A stretch of DNA of 43,275 bases from Acidimicrobiaceae bacterium. GTDB lineage: Bacteria > Actinomycetota > Acidimicrobiia > Acidimicrobiales > RAAP-2. The notes below the pieces were generated by a model that ran no database searches, had not been told where the DNA came from, and was given only the letters and a program-made list of their open reading frames with translations. Within the stretch, counting starts at the first letter, position 1. Each line of letters starts with the position of its first letter. A program made the position numbers and the translations under genes. The DNA lies in the NCBI GenBank assembly GCA_003133665.1, contig PKYK01000036.1, forward strand, positions 1 through 43,275. The letters are read 5' to 3'. Positions 1 through 8,113 of the stretch are shown piece after piece.

Positions 1-1
1 A

Positions 2-505
2 AGCCAGGTGCTTCGCGAGCGCGTGACGCCGCTCATCGTCTTCACGCCCAAGTCGATGCTGCGCGCCGTCCAGACCCGTTCGCCGCTGGCCGAGTTCGAG
101 AGTGGCTCGTTCCAGACGGTCCTCGACGATTCTCTGGAGGACCGCTCCGCGGTGACCCGCGTGGTGTTCGCCACGGGCAAGGTCGCCCACGAGGCGATCG
201 CGCGCCGCGACGAGTTGGCGACCGACTCGGTGGCGATCGTGCGGGTCGAGCAGATCTACCCGTGGCCCCACGATGCCCTCGACGAGGTGCTGGCCTCCTA
301 CCCGAACCTTCACGAGGTGGTCTGGCTGCAAGAGGAGCCTGAGAACATGGGGGCCTGGCCCTTCGTCCATCACCAGGTGCATCGCCAACTGCGCGAGATC
401 AAGGTGCGCCACGTGGCGCGCGCCGAATCGGCGAGTCCGGCGACCGGTAGCTCGCTGGTGCACGCCGCCGAGCAGGCCGACCTTCTGCAGCGGGCGATCG
501 GATGA
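2..505 (+). CDS. sucA: 2-oxoglutarate dehydrogenase E1 component, C-terminal part (5' cut by window)
   Basis: The frame is open from base 2, so the gene begins outside the window; about 167 residues remain. Seen: the FTPKSMLR stretch, then SGSFQTVL, ATGKV, IVRVEQIYPWP, VWLQEEPENMGAWPFV and SASPATGSS near the end. These are the hallmark C-terminal motifs of the ThDP-dependent E1 of the 2-oxoglutarate dehydrogenase complex (SucA; OdhA/Kgd in Actinobacteria). E1 decarboxylates 2-oxoglutarate and passes the succinyl group to the E2 lipoyl arm in the TCA cycle, in the cytoplasm. Its TGA overlaps the ATG of the next gene by 4 bases, so it heads or lies within an operon with the NYN RNase, fabZ and xthA. 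Whether this is the simple or the multifunctional actinobacterial E1 cannot be told because the N-terminus is missing. Confidence 0.95.
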   Translation, partial: SQVLRERVTPLIVFTPKSMLRAVQTRSPLAEFESGSFQTVLDDSLEDRSAVTRVVFATGKVAHEAIARRDELATDSVAIVRVEQIYPWPHDALDEVLASYPNLHEVVWLQEEPENMGAWPFVHHQVHRQLREIKVRHVARAESASPATGSSLVHAAEQADLLQRAIG

Positions 506-1557
506 GTCCCGCCAAGACGCCACGGGTTCGGGTCGTCGTCGACGGATCGAACTTCGCGACCGAAGGGCGGTCCACCCCGAGCCTCGTCCAACTCGACGAG
601 GCGGTGCGCGCCTTTCTGGACGAGAATCCTTCGGCCGAGATCATCGTGGTCGCCGACGCGAGCTTCGAGCACCGCGTCGCGCCGAACGAACGGGCCCGAT
701 TCAAGGAGTCCGAGCTGGCCGGTGAGATAGTCACCCCACCCGCGGGCGCGGTCGGCCGGGGCGACGCCTTCATCTTGAAGATCGCCGACCGCATCAACGG
801 CGTCGTGCTGAGCAACGACTCGTTCCAGGAGTTCCATGACGACTACCCCTGGCTCTTCGAGGTCGGACGACTCATCGGGGGCAAGCCCGTACCCGGCGTC
901 GGTTGGGTCTTCACGCCACGCCTGCCCGTGCGCGGAATCAAGAGCTCGCGGTCGGTGAAGAAGCTGGCCGTCGCCCTGCCCGGTGGTGCGAAGCCCACGA
1001 TCGGCACCACGTTGACACCGATCAAGACGGTGAAGGCCCCCGCGAAGAAGACCGTGGCGAAGAGTGCCAAGGCCCCCGCGAAACCCGCCAAGAAACTGGC
1101 GAAGGTTTCGGTCGAATCACCGCCGAAGAAGGCGCTGGTGCACAAACCGACGCCGGTGAAGGCCGCGAAGGTCCCGGCGAAGAAGGTCCCCGCGAAGAAG
1201 GTCGCCAAGGCCAATTCGGGCTTGGCCACCGCGGACGCGGCTCCCGCGCCACCGACCGTCGCGCTGCGTCGGGGACGCCAGCCGGTGAACCCCGAGGCGG
1301 AGTTCACCCTCTTTCGAAACACCCACAAGATCGGCGCCCGCGTTGACGGCGAGGTGACCGCCTTCGCGTCCCACGGCGCGGTCATCAGGGTGCCGCTGCG
1401 CGGCGACAGGCACGTGGAGTGCTACGCGCCGACCACCTTGCTCGGCACGCCGCCGCCGACGCGGGCCCGTGACGTTCTCAAGCGCGGCGACAAACGGACC
1501 TTCCAGTTGGTTACCGTGGACAGCGACCGACGAATTGCGGAGCTGGCCCTGCCATGA
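502..1557 (+). CDS. NYN/Regnase-like RNase with Lys-Ala-Pro linker and C-terminal S1-like domain
   Basis: 351 residues. Residues 1-150 look like an NYN (PIN-fold) domain of the Zc3h12a/Regnase type: VVVDGSNFA near the start carries the first acidic residue, followed by IIVVADASF, GRGDAFILKIAD and VLSNDSFQEF, which supply the other Asp residues of a metal-dependent endoribonuclease site. Residues 170-240 are a Lys/Ala/Pro-rich tail with repeated AKK and PAKK units, like a histone H1 tail. Residues 265-351 resemble an S1/OB RNA-binding fold (VDGEVTAFASHGAVIRV). I infer a nucleic-acid-bound RNase; substrate unknown. The start ATG overlaps the sucA stop and the stop overlaps the fabZ start, so translation is probably coupled. 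Related two-domain proteins (NYN plus S1-like) are common in Actinobacteria as uncharacterised proteins. Confidence 0.8.
   Translation: MSPAKTPRVRVVVDGSNFATEGRSTPSLVQLDEAVRAFLDENPSAEIIVVADASFEHRVAPNERARFKESELAGEIVTPPAGAVGRGDAFILKIADRINGVVLSNDSFQEFHDDYPWLFEVGRLIGGKPVPGVGWVFTPRLPVRGIKSSRSVKKLAVALPGGAKPTIGTTLTPIKTVKAPAKKTVAKSAKAPAKPAKKLAKVSVESPPKKALVHKPTPVKAAKVPAKKVPAKKVAKANSGLATADAAPAPPTVALRRGRQPVNPEAEFTLFRNTHKIGARVDGEVTAFASHGAVIRVPLRGDRHVECYAPTTLLGTPPPTRARDVLKRGDKRTFQLVTVDSDRRIAELALP
1021..1215 (+). repeat. Lys-Ala-Pro low-complexity coding repeat (H1-like tail)
   Basis: Repeated in-frame units around 'gcgaagaag gtc' and 'cccgcgaagaag' encode irregular AKK/PAKK blocks inside the NYN-domain gene. 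The clearest near-identical copies lie at about 1165-1206. Such tracts can grow or shrink by slippage, and the encoded tail should bind nucleic acid by charge. Confidence 0.6.
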
Positions 1558-1988
1558 GTGAACTCTCGCTCAACCCGATCGACTGGTTGCCCCACCGGCC
1601 ACCGTTCCTGCTGCTCGACACCATGGTGAGCATCGAGCCGGGCCTGCGGGCGAGTGGACTGTGGACACTGCGCGGCGACGAATGGTTCTTTCCCGGCCAC
1701 TTTCCGGGTCGCCCCACCACACCGGGCGTGCTACTGCTGGAGTCGATCGCCCAGTGCGGCGCCGTCGCCGTGTTGAGCGACCCGGCGTACGCCGGCCGAC
1801 TTCCGCTCTTTGGCGGCGTCGAGCACGCCCGCTTCCGGCGCCAGGTCGTCCCGGGTGACACGGTGACCCTGGAGTGCGAGATGACCCACCTCTCCGCGCG
1901 CGGTGGCAAGGGCCACGGCCGCGCCACGGTCGACGGACGCGTCGCCGTCGAGACGGACCTGCTCTTCATCCTCGCCGACGTCTCGTGA
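1554..1988 (+). CDS. fabZ: 3-hydroxyacyl-ACP dehydratase, FabZ/FabA-like hot-dog protein
   Basis: 144 residues, the normal FabZ size. LPHRPPFLLLD at residues 12-22 is the FabZ signature; FFPGHFPGRPTTPGVLLLESIAQ carries the catalytic His (GHFPG) and Glu (LLESIAQ). FabZ removes water from 3-hydroxyacyl-ACP to give trans-2-enoyl-ACP in type II fatty acid synthesis, in the cytoplasm. No other fatty-acid gene lies nearby, so it may be a housekeeping FabZ placed in a mixed operon, or a dehydratase of the same fold for another thioester. ATG overlaps the upstream stop (ATGA), and its TGA overlaps the GTG of xthA. Confidence 0.88.
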   Translation: MSELSLNPIDWLPHRPPFLLLDTMVSIEPGLRASGLWTLRGDEWFFPGHFPGRPTTPGVLLLESIAQCGAVAVLSDPAYAGRLPLFGGVEHARFRRQVVPGDTVTLECEMTHLSARGGKGHGRATVDGRVAVETDLLFILADVS

Positions 1989-2746
1989 ACGTTGCGACCT
2001 GGAACGTCAATTCGTTGACCGCACGGTGGCCGCGCGTGGAGTCGTGGCTGCTCGAGAAGAATCCCGACGTCCTGTTGCTGCAGGAGACCAAGCAGACCGA
2101 CGCCAAGTTTCCCTTCGCCGCGTTCGCGGCCCTCGGCTACGAGTGCGCCCACTACGGCCAGGGCCAGTGGAACGGAGTCGCGATCATCTCCCGGGTCGGG
2201 CTGGAGGAAGTGACGCGCGGATTCGGCGACGACGACCCCGAGGCGCGCCTCATCGGAGCCACGTGCGGGGGAGTGCGCGTCTTGTCCTGCTACGTGCCCA
2301 ACGGCCGGGCCCTCGACAACCCGCACTACGTGTACAAACTCGAGTGGTTGGCGAAGCTGCGCGACCTCCTGGCCGTTCGCGACCTCGAGAAGCACGTGAT
2401 CGTCGGCGGCGACTTCAACGTCGCTCCCACTGACCTCGACTGCTACGACCCGAGCGCGTTCGAAGGCGCGACCCACGTGAGCGCGCCCGAACGCGAGGCG
2501 TTGCGCGCGATCGAGGCGACCGGCCTGATCGACCTGACGAGGTCGCTCAACCCCGACGCGCCCTGCTACTCATGGTGGGACTACCGCAACGGCTCGTTTC
2601 GCCGCGGGTGGGGACTGCGCATCGACCTGCTGTACGTCGACCTCGCGCTGCGCGCCAAGGCGACCGCGAGCTACGTCGATCGCGAGGCTCGCAAGGGTGA
2701 GAGGCCCTCGGACCACGCACCGGTCGTCGGCGAGTTCTCGATCTAG
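1985..2746 (+). CDS. xthA: Exodeoxyribonuclease III (AP endonuclease family)
   Basis: 253 residues from the GTG at 1985, chosen because it overlaps the fabZ stop and begins exactly at the ATWNVNSL motif; an open reading upstream of it runs through fabZ and is an artefact. Motifs of the ExoIII/APE1 family are all present: WNVNS, LLLQETK (metal-binding Glu), GGDFNVAP, and the C-terminal RIDLLYVD and SDHAPVVGEF (catalytic Asp-His). The enzyme cuts DNA at abasic sites and removes 3' blocks in base-excision repair. It is the last gene of the operon and ends tail to tail with the minus-strand ThDP enzyme, overlapping it by 4 bases. Confidence 0.93.
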   Translation: MNVATWNVNSLTARWPRVESWLLEKNPDVLLLQETKQTDAKFPFAAFAALGYECAHYGQGQWNGVAIISRVGLEEVTRGFGDDDPEARLIGATCGGVRVLSCYVPNGRALDNPHYVYKLEWLAKLRDLLAVRDLEKHVIVGGDFNVAPTDLDCYDPSAFEGATHVSAPEREALRAIEATGLIDLTRSLNPDAPCYSWWDYRNGSFRRGWGLRIDLLYVDLALRAKATASYVDREARKGERPSDHAPVVGEFSI

Positions 2747-4299
2747 CCGAGTCCCTTCGGGAGCACGGCCTCGATCAGCATCGGACCAGAGGTCGCGTAC
2801 GAATGCAGCAGCGCGGCGACGAGTTCATCGGCGGTCGTCACGCGAGTGCTCGGCACTCCCTGGGCCCGGGCGACGCCCGCGAGGTCGATCGCCGGATCAT
2901 CGAGGTCGAGCATGCGCTGGCTGGCCGAGCCGATGCCCGTCGCGCCGACGCGCTGACGCTCGAGGTTGAGTATGGCGTAGCTGCGGTTCGACAGCGCGAC
3001 GACCGTCACGTCGAGGCCCTCGCGGGCCATGGTCCACAAGGCCTGGGGCGTGTACATCATCGAGCCGTCGGCTTCGAGCGCGAGCACCCGACGCCCACTG
3101 CCCACGGCCGCGCCGAGCGCCAAGGGCAGTCCGCAGCCGATCGATCCTCCGGTGAGCGTCATCCACCGGTGGGGCGGGGAGAATCGCGTGGCCCCGAAGA
3201 GGTGCACCCCGGCGGTGTTGGACTCGTCGGCGACGATCAGTCCTTCGGGCAGGGTGGCGCCCACCGCGGCCGCCAGACTCTGACTCGTGAGGGCTCCGGC
3301 GGGCAACGCCGGCGGTTCGCCCGACTCGACCGACAGGGCGGGAGCGCCGAGGGCGTCGACCAGTGCCTGGAGCACCGCCCCGGTGTCCGTGCCCGGTGGC
3401 GCGAGGTCGAGCACTGCGCAGTGTTCGGGGACGAGTCGACTGGGAACGTCGGGATACGCGAAGAAACCGACCGGCTCACCGGCTCCGATCAGGACGAGCG
3501 CCTCGAGGTCGCCCAGTTGGTCAATGGCGAACTCGCTCAGGTAGATGAGTCGCTCGGGGCTGGCGATGCCCGCGCCCCGGTCCGTTATCGCGGGAAAGGT
3601 TTCGGTGATGACGCGTGATCCGCTGGCGCGCGCCACGCGTTGGGCAAGCCCGAGTTGCGCGGCCGATACGGCGGTTCCCCCGACGAACAGGGCCGCCCGC
3701 TTCGTGCGCAACAGCTCGAGCGCCCGTTCGATTCCTTCGCCGCCGGCGGAGGCCTCAGGTTCCCTCGTCGCCACCGGCCACGAGGAGGGCACGTCGGTGA
3801 TCTCGCCCCAGGATGTGTCCGACGGCAACACCAGCGTGGCGATCCGGCCAGGAGGACCGTAGGCGGCACCGATCGCGTCAGCCACGTCGTTCGCCACGTC
3901 GTTGGGACTGAGCGTGCGTCGTTGCCAGCCTTTCAACGTCTTGGCGATGGAGAGGATGTCGCTCTGCAGCGGCGCGTCGTACTTCGCGTGGTAGGTCGCG
4001 TGGTCTCCGACGATGTTGAGCAGAGGAACCCGAGCGCGACGGGCGTTGTGCAGGTTGGCCCAGCCGTTGGCGAGGCCGGGCCCCAGGTGCAGCAGCGTCG
4101 CGGCCGGCGTGCCGGTCACGCGCGCGTAACCGTCAGCGGCGCCCGTCGCGACCCCCTCGAAGAGGCAGAGGATGCCGCGGATCTCCGGCACGTCGTCGAG
4201 CCCGGCGACGAAATGCATCTCGGAGGTCCCGGGATTGGCGAAGCAGGCGGTGATGTTGTTGGCTCGCATCGTCGCGAGCAGAGCGTGGGCACCGTTCAT
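2743..4299 (-). CDS. ThDP-dependent enzyme, acetolactate synthase/benzoylformate decarboxylase-like
   Basis: 518 residues, somewhat short for an acetolactate synthase catalytic subunit (about 550-600). The N-terminal pyrimidine-binding domain has NPGTSE and the cofactor-activating Glu48 in CLFEGVATGAADGYAR. The C-terminal diphosphate-binding domain has EADGSMMYTPQALW (a variant of GDGS with Ala in place of the first Gly) followed by ALSNRSYAILN. Having Glu48 argues against glyoxylate carboligase, which carries Val there. Proteins of this subgroup are usually named acetolactate synthase large subunit, but there is no regulatory subunit here. It follows the GlcD-type oxidase with a 4-base overlap. 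I infer that it decarboxylates or ligates the 2-oxoacid made by that oxidase, much as mandelate dehydrogenase and benzoylformate decarboxylase work together. The substrate cannot be read from the sequence. Confidence 0.85.
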   Translation of the reverse strand: MNGAHALLATMRANNITACFANPGTSEMHFVAGLDDVPEIRGILCLFEGVATGAADGYARVTGTPAATLLHLGPGLANGWANLHNARRARVPLLNIVGDHATYHAKYDAPLQSDILSIAKTLKGWQRRTLSPNDVANDVADAIGAAYGPPGRIATLVLPSDTSWGEITDVPSSWPVATREPEASAGGEGIERALELLRTKRAALFVGGTAVSAAQLGLAQRVARASGSRVITETFPAITDRGAGIASPERLIYLSEFAIDQLGDLEALVLIGAGEPVGFFAYPDVPSRLVPEHCAVLDLAPPGTDTGAVLQALVDALGAPALSVESGEPPALPAGALTSQSLAAAVGATLPEGLIVADESNTAGVHLFGATRFSPPHRWMTLTGGSIGCGLPLALGAAVGSGRRVLALEADGSMMYTPQALWTMAREGLDVTVVALSNRSYAILNLERQRVGATGIGSASQRMLDLDDPAIDLAGVARAQGVPSTRVTTADELVAALLHSYATSGPMLIEAVLPKGLG

Positions 4300-5690
4300 G
4301 GCAGCGGCCTTTCGTCGAGGAGTCGGTAGGGGTTGAGCAGGCGGTGGGGATCGAAGACCTCCTTGATCCGACGTTGCAGCTCGATCAGGGTGGGATCACT
4401 CAGGGCGAGAAAGGGTCCCTGCTTGTCGCGTCCGATGCCGTGCTCGCCCGAGATCTGCCCACCGAGCTCGAGGCCGAACGCGAAGAGATCGTGCAACAGC
4501 GCGGTTCGACGCTCGTCGTCTGGCTGGTAGATCGACAGGTGCACGTTGCCGTCACCGATGTGGCCACACCCCGCGATGAAGGCGTCGTGGCGCCGTGCGA
4601 TGCGCGTGGTCTCTTCGAGGAACTCGGGCACGCGGGACCGCGGCACGACGACGTCGACGATGTCGTTGGCGCCGGCGGCCTTGGCCACCCAGAAGGCCCG
4701 CTCGCGGGCCTCGATGAGTCGCGCGGCGGCATTCGACGGCAGGACGTAGACGTCGAGCGCCCCCGCCGCCTGGACCATCACCGCCAGGTCTTCGATGTCG
4801 TTCTCGAGTTGCTGTTGCGTGCGGGTCTCGAGCACGATGATGAGGTACGCGGCGGTCCGTTCGGCGATCGACGCCTCGACGCCCAGTTCGAGGGCCGCCG
4901 CCTCGGTGATCGAGGCCATGGTGAGCACGTCGAGGTATTCGAGTATCGACGGCTCGAGACCCGATCCGACAATGGAGGGGACCACGCTCGTCACCTGGTC
5001 GAGCGAATCGAACGGCACGAGGACCGTCGACGAATGGGGCAACGCCGGCGAGAGCCTGAGGGTGATCTCGGTGACCAGCGCGAGCGTTCCTTCGCTGCCG
5101 AGGACCAGTTGGGTGAGGTCGTAGCCCGACGACGACTTGACGACGGGTCCGCCGGTGCGCAGGACGGTGCCGTCGATCAGCACCAGTTCGAGGCCGACCA
5201 CGTGGTGGCGCGTCACTCCGTGACGAACCGCGCGCATCCCGCCGGCGTTGGTGTTGACGTTGCCGCCGAGTGAACCCGAGAGTTCGCCCGGATAGACCGG
5301 ATAGCAGAGGCCGCTGCTCGAGAGTTGGTCGTTCAGTTCACGCAGCGTGATGCCCGGTTGGACCACCGCCATGTGGTCGTTGGTGTCGAGTCGCAGCAAC
5401 TGGTTCATTCGAGCGAAGCTCACCACGATCCCGTCGGGCACCGGCGTCGCGCCGCCGGAGAGTCCGGTGCCCGAACCCCTCGGCGTGATGGGCACGCCGT
5501 ATCGGGTCGCGAGTGCGGCCACGCGCGCCACCTGCGCCGTGGTCGAGGGGCGCACCACGGCGAACGGTTCCACGCGCTGGGGATGGAGCGACTCGTCATG
5601 GAGATCATCGGGGTTGTGGTCGGGCGAGAACGTGACGGCGTCGGCACCGACCGAGGCGATGAGCTCGTTACGAAGTTCCGATGTTCCCAC
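4296..5690 (-). CDS. glcD: FAD-linked 2-hydroxyacid oxidase, GlcD/D-lactate dehydrogenase family
   Basis: 464 residues, the usual GlcD length. The FAD-binding (PCMH/VAO-type) domain shows TPRGSGTGLSGGATP and VVQPGITLRELN, then GGNVNTNAGG and SSSGYDLTQLVLGSEGTL. The C-terminal half has CGHIGDGNVHLSI (metal and substrate ligands) and the closing GEHGIGRDKQ. The family oxidises D-2-hydroxyacids such as glycolate or D-lactate to 2-oxoacids. No GlcE or GlcF partner gene is next to it, so it may be a stand-alone dehydrogenase. Its start overlaps the end of the helicase gene by 23 bases, and its end overlaps the ThDP enzyme, so the three form one transcription unit. Confidence 0.9.
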   Translation of the reverse strand: MGTSELRNELIASVGADAVTFSPDHNPDDLHDESLHPQRVEPFAVVRPSTTAQVARVAALATRYGVPITPRGSGTGLSGGATPVPDGIVVSFARMNQLLRLDTNDHMAVVQPGITLRELNDQLSSSGLCYPVYPGELSGSLGGNVNTNAGGMRAVRHGVTRHHVVGLELVLIDGTVLRTGGPVVKSSSGYDLTQLVLGSEGTLALVTEITLRLSPALPHSSTVLVPFDSLDQVTSVVPSIVGSGLEPSILEYLDVLTMASITEAAALELGVEASIAERTAAYLIIVLETRTQQQLENDIEDLAVMVQAAGALDVYVLPSNAAARLIEARERAFWVAKAAGANDIVDVVVPRSRVPEFLEETTRIARRHDAFIAGCGHIGDGNVHLSIYQPDDERRTALLHDLFAFGLELGGQISGEHGIGRDKQGPFLALSDPTLIELQRRIKEVFDPHRLLNPYRLLDERPLP

Positions 5691-7290
5691 TGTGTGGCAA
5701 CGCTACTTGCGCTTGCGTCGCCTCGAGTTCACGACGGATCTGGGCGAGGCGGGCCTTGCGGGCCTCGCCGGTGAGCGGGGCGTTTCGAGCGTTGATCTCG
5801 GCGATGACCTTCTCGATGGCCGGGAGGAACCGCGACGGCGACCGGTCGGGGTAACGCGGGTCGTTGCGGCCCCGGCTCCACGTGATCAGGAGCGAGTGCT
5901 CCGCGCGGCTGAGGGCCACGTACGCGAGTCGTTGCTCCTCGGCGAGTTCGGCCGGTGTGGTGGCGTTGTAATTGGGGAGCTGCCCCTCGGCCCAGCCGAT
6001 GGCGGCCACGTGCTGGAATTCGAGCCCCTTGGAGCGGTGAATCGTCGAGAGGGCGACGGCGTCCCTGGACGCGCCGTCGACTCGTCGCGACCAGGCCTCG
6101 GGCGCGATCAGCAGGTCCGACGCCGGCGAGTGCTCGGGACCACGACGCTCGTTGGGGATCCCCGCGGCGTCGAGGTACCCGGCGACTAGTTCCAGCTGGG
6201 CGTTGGTGCGCGCCAGCACGGCCATCGAACGCCACGGACTGCCGGGCTGGTGCTTCGCGGCGAGCCACGTCGCGACGTGCTCGGCCTCTTCCTGGTCGGT
6301 GTCGTAGTTGCGCACCATCGGGACTTCGCCGTCGTCTTTCGCCGGGACGATTCCGGCGGCCCCGTCTTCGAGCAAGGTGTTGGCCACCGCGATGACGTTG
6401 GCCGTAGAGCGGTGGTTTCGCGTGAGATCCAGGACGACCGTGTCGGGCCAGGTGCGGATTATCTCGTTGAGAAGCTGGGGGTTGGCTCCGTTGAAGCCGT
6501 AGATGGATTGATTGGGGTCACCCACGCAGAACAGGTCCGGATCGTCACCCGCCATCTGGCGAAGCAGCATGAACTGCAGCGGGTTCATGTCCTGGGCTTC
6601 GTCCACGTAGATCGAGCGGTTCCGATAACGAAACGCAGCGAGCACGTCGGGCTCATTACGCAAGAGGGTGATTGCTTCGCTGAGCAGCAAATCGAAGTCG
6701 AGGACCCCGCGACTGTGGCAAAGTCCCACGTAGCGGTCGAGCACGTCGGCGAAGTGGGCCGGCGGGAGCGGGGCGTCGCGTCGGAACTTCTTCGCGTTCT
6801 TCGCGTAGAGCGCACCGTTGAAGCCCTGACTAAGGGCCCATCCGATCTCTTGTTCGAGTCGGGGCAGCTGCCAGTCTTCGAGCTTGAGGTCACCACTCTG
6901 TCGCAGCTGCAGCGAGAGGGCAGTCACCAGGCGACGTCGATTGGCCTCGAGGACCAGTGGCTTGAGGTGATGATCGTCGCGGTACTGGTTGACCAGGGTC
7001 AGCGCAGCGCGGTGGAAGGTCCCGGCTCGTATGTCACGGATGCCGACGCGAAAGAGGCGTTTGCGCAGTTCGTCGCCGGCCTTGCGGGTGAAGGTCATGG
7101 CCAGCACCTGATCGGCGGCGATCTCATCGGCACCGATGCGACGCTGGATGCGAAGGGTCAGGACGTGCGTCTTGCCCGAGCCGGCCGTGGCGCGAATGAG
7201 GAGCCGGCGCGCGGGGGACATCACCGCTTCGCGCTGCTCGGGCGTCAGGCCGACGAGCAACTGCTCGGAGAAGGCCGTTTCATCACTCAT
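5668..7290 (-). CDS. Short UvrD/Rep-family superfamily 1 DNA helicase
   Basis: 540 residues, against about 700 for UvrD/PcrA. Seen in order: Q-motif LTPEQREAV; Walker A ATAGSGKT with Lys40; Walker B YVDEAQDMNPLQ; motif III GDPNQSIYGFNGA; motif IV LTRNHRST; motif V STIHRSKGLEFQHV; motif VI QRLAYVALSRAEHSLL. All catalytic motifs look intact. The gap between motif IV and motif V is short, so most of the 2B subdomain is missing, which fits a compact helicase. It unwinds DNA 3' to 5' using ATP, with a probable role in repair. It leads the minus-strand operon; a TAGCGT -10 box lies 10 bases before the ATG. It could alternatively work with a nuclease encoded elsewhere. Confidence 0.9.
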   Translation of the reverse strand: MSDETAFSEQLLVGLTPEQREAVMSPARRLLIRATAGSGKTHVLTLRIQRRIGADEIAADQVLAMTFTRKAGDELRKRLFRVGIRDIRAGTFHRAALTLVNQYRDDHHLKPLVLEANRRRLVTALSLQLRQSGDLKLEDWQLPRLEQEIGWALSQGFNGALYAKNAKKFRRDAPLPPAHFADVLDRYVGLCHSRGVLDFDLLLSEAITLLRNEPDVLAAFRYRNRSIYVDEAQDMNPLQFMLLRQMAGDDPDLFCVGDPNQSIYGFNGANPQLLNEIIRTWPDTVVLDLTRNHRSTANVIAVANTLLEDGAAGIVPAKDDGEVPMVRNYDTDQEEAEHVATWLAAKHQPGSPWRSMAVLARTNAQLELVAGYLDAAGIPNERRGPEHSPASDLLIAPEAWSRRVDGASRDAVALSTIHRSKGLEFQHVAAIGWAEGQLPNYNATTPAELAEEQRLAYVALSRAEHSLLITWSRGRNDPRYPDRSPSRFLPAIEKVIAEINARNAPLTGEARKARLAQIRRELEATQAQVALPHSGNIGTS

Positions 7291-7300
7291 GGTCCCCCTG

Positions 7301-7306
7301 ACGCTA
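7301..7306 (-). promoter_or_regulatory. -10 box TAGCGT for the helicase operon
   Basis: Read on the minus strand, TAGCGT fits TAnnnT and ends 10 bases before the helicase ATG, giving a leader of only a few bases. No convincing -35 box is seen. Confidence 0.4.
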
Positions 7307-7350
7307 CCGGCAGGCCGTGACGCGGTTCCGAGGGGGCGTTCGCACGTCAG

Positions 7351-7356
7351 TAACCT
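7351..7356 (+). promoter_or_regulatory. -10 box TAACCT placed for a leaderless mRNA
   Basis: TAACCT is followed by 7 bases and then the GTG start at 7364. Transcription would begin at or next to the start codon. There is no Shine-Dalgarno sequence before this GTG. Confidence 0.5.
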
Positions 7357-7363
7357 GAAGGGC

Positions 7364-8113
7364 GTGCTGCGTGCCTACGGCGATGGAAATCTCTTCGGAG
7401 AGCCTTACGGCGAGGGGCCCGTGCGGGTGGTGTGGCTGCACGGATGGGGGCGTCGGGGACAGGATTTCGCCGCCGCCGCCTCTGAACTGGCCGAGAGCGG
7501 CGTCGCGTCAGTGGCCTTGGACCTGCCGGGATTTGGCTCGTCACCGCTCCCCGGGGCTGCCGGCGGGGCCCGGCTCTACGCGCAGCTGCTTGCCCCGGCC
7601 CTCTCGCAACTGGCCGAACAACCACTCGTGCTCGTCGGCCACTCCTTTGGCGGGCGCATCGCCGTCGTGCTGGGGGCCGACCATCCAGAGCTCGTCCGTG
7701 CCCTGGTGCTGACCGGATCACCGTTGCTGCGCCGCCAGGGAGCGAGCAGATCACCCTGGCGATATCGCTCCGTGCGCTGGCTTCACGCCCACGGCGTCGT
7801 GAGCGAGCGTCAGATGGAGGCGGCGCGACAACGCTACGGATCGGCGGACTATCGCAATGCGAGCGGCCTGCTGCGCGATGTCCTCGTGGCCAGCGTGAAC
7901 GAGAGTTACGAAGACGAACTCGCGCGCCTGCGCGTCCCGGTCACCATGGTGTGGGGCGAGGGCGATGTCGACGTGCCGGTTGACGTCGCCACCCGCGTGG
8001 GGGCCATGCTGAAGGACCCGCCAACCCTGCGCGTGCTGAAGGGGATTGGCCATCTCGTGCCGGTCGAGGCACCCGCGGATCTCGTCGCGTCCGTGCGAGA
8101 GGCGCTGGCGTGA
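7364..8113 (+). CDS. Alpha/beta hydrolase
   Basis: 249 residues from the GTG at 7364. That start is preferred over earlier in-frame starts because those overlap the divergent helicase gene and because a -10 box sits just in front of it. The oxyanion-loop motif is WLHGWGRRGQDF; the nucleophile elbow is VGHSFGGR (Ser in GxSxG); late Asp in WGEGDVDVPV and His in GIGHLVPVE complete a Ser-Asp-His triad. It is a cytoplasmic hydrolase of unknown ester or amide substrate. Its TGA overlaps the GTG of the MurF-like ligase, which ties it to cell-wall precursor synthesis. A role in editing or recycling a cell-wall intermediate is only a guess. Confidence 0.88.
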   Translation: MLRAYGDGNLFGEPYGEGPVRVVWLHGWGRRGQDFAAAASELAESGVASVALDLPGFGSSPLPGAAGGARLYAQLLAPALSQLAEQPLVLVGHSFGGRIAVVLGADHPELVRALVLTGSPLLRRQGASRSPWRYRSVRWLHAHGVVSERQMEAARQRYGSADYRNASGLLRDVLVASVNESYEDELARLRVPVTMVWGEGDVDVPVDVATRVGAMLKDPPTLRVLKGIGHLVPVEAPADLVASVREALA

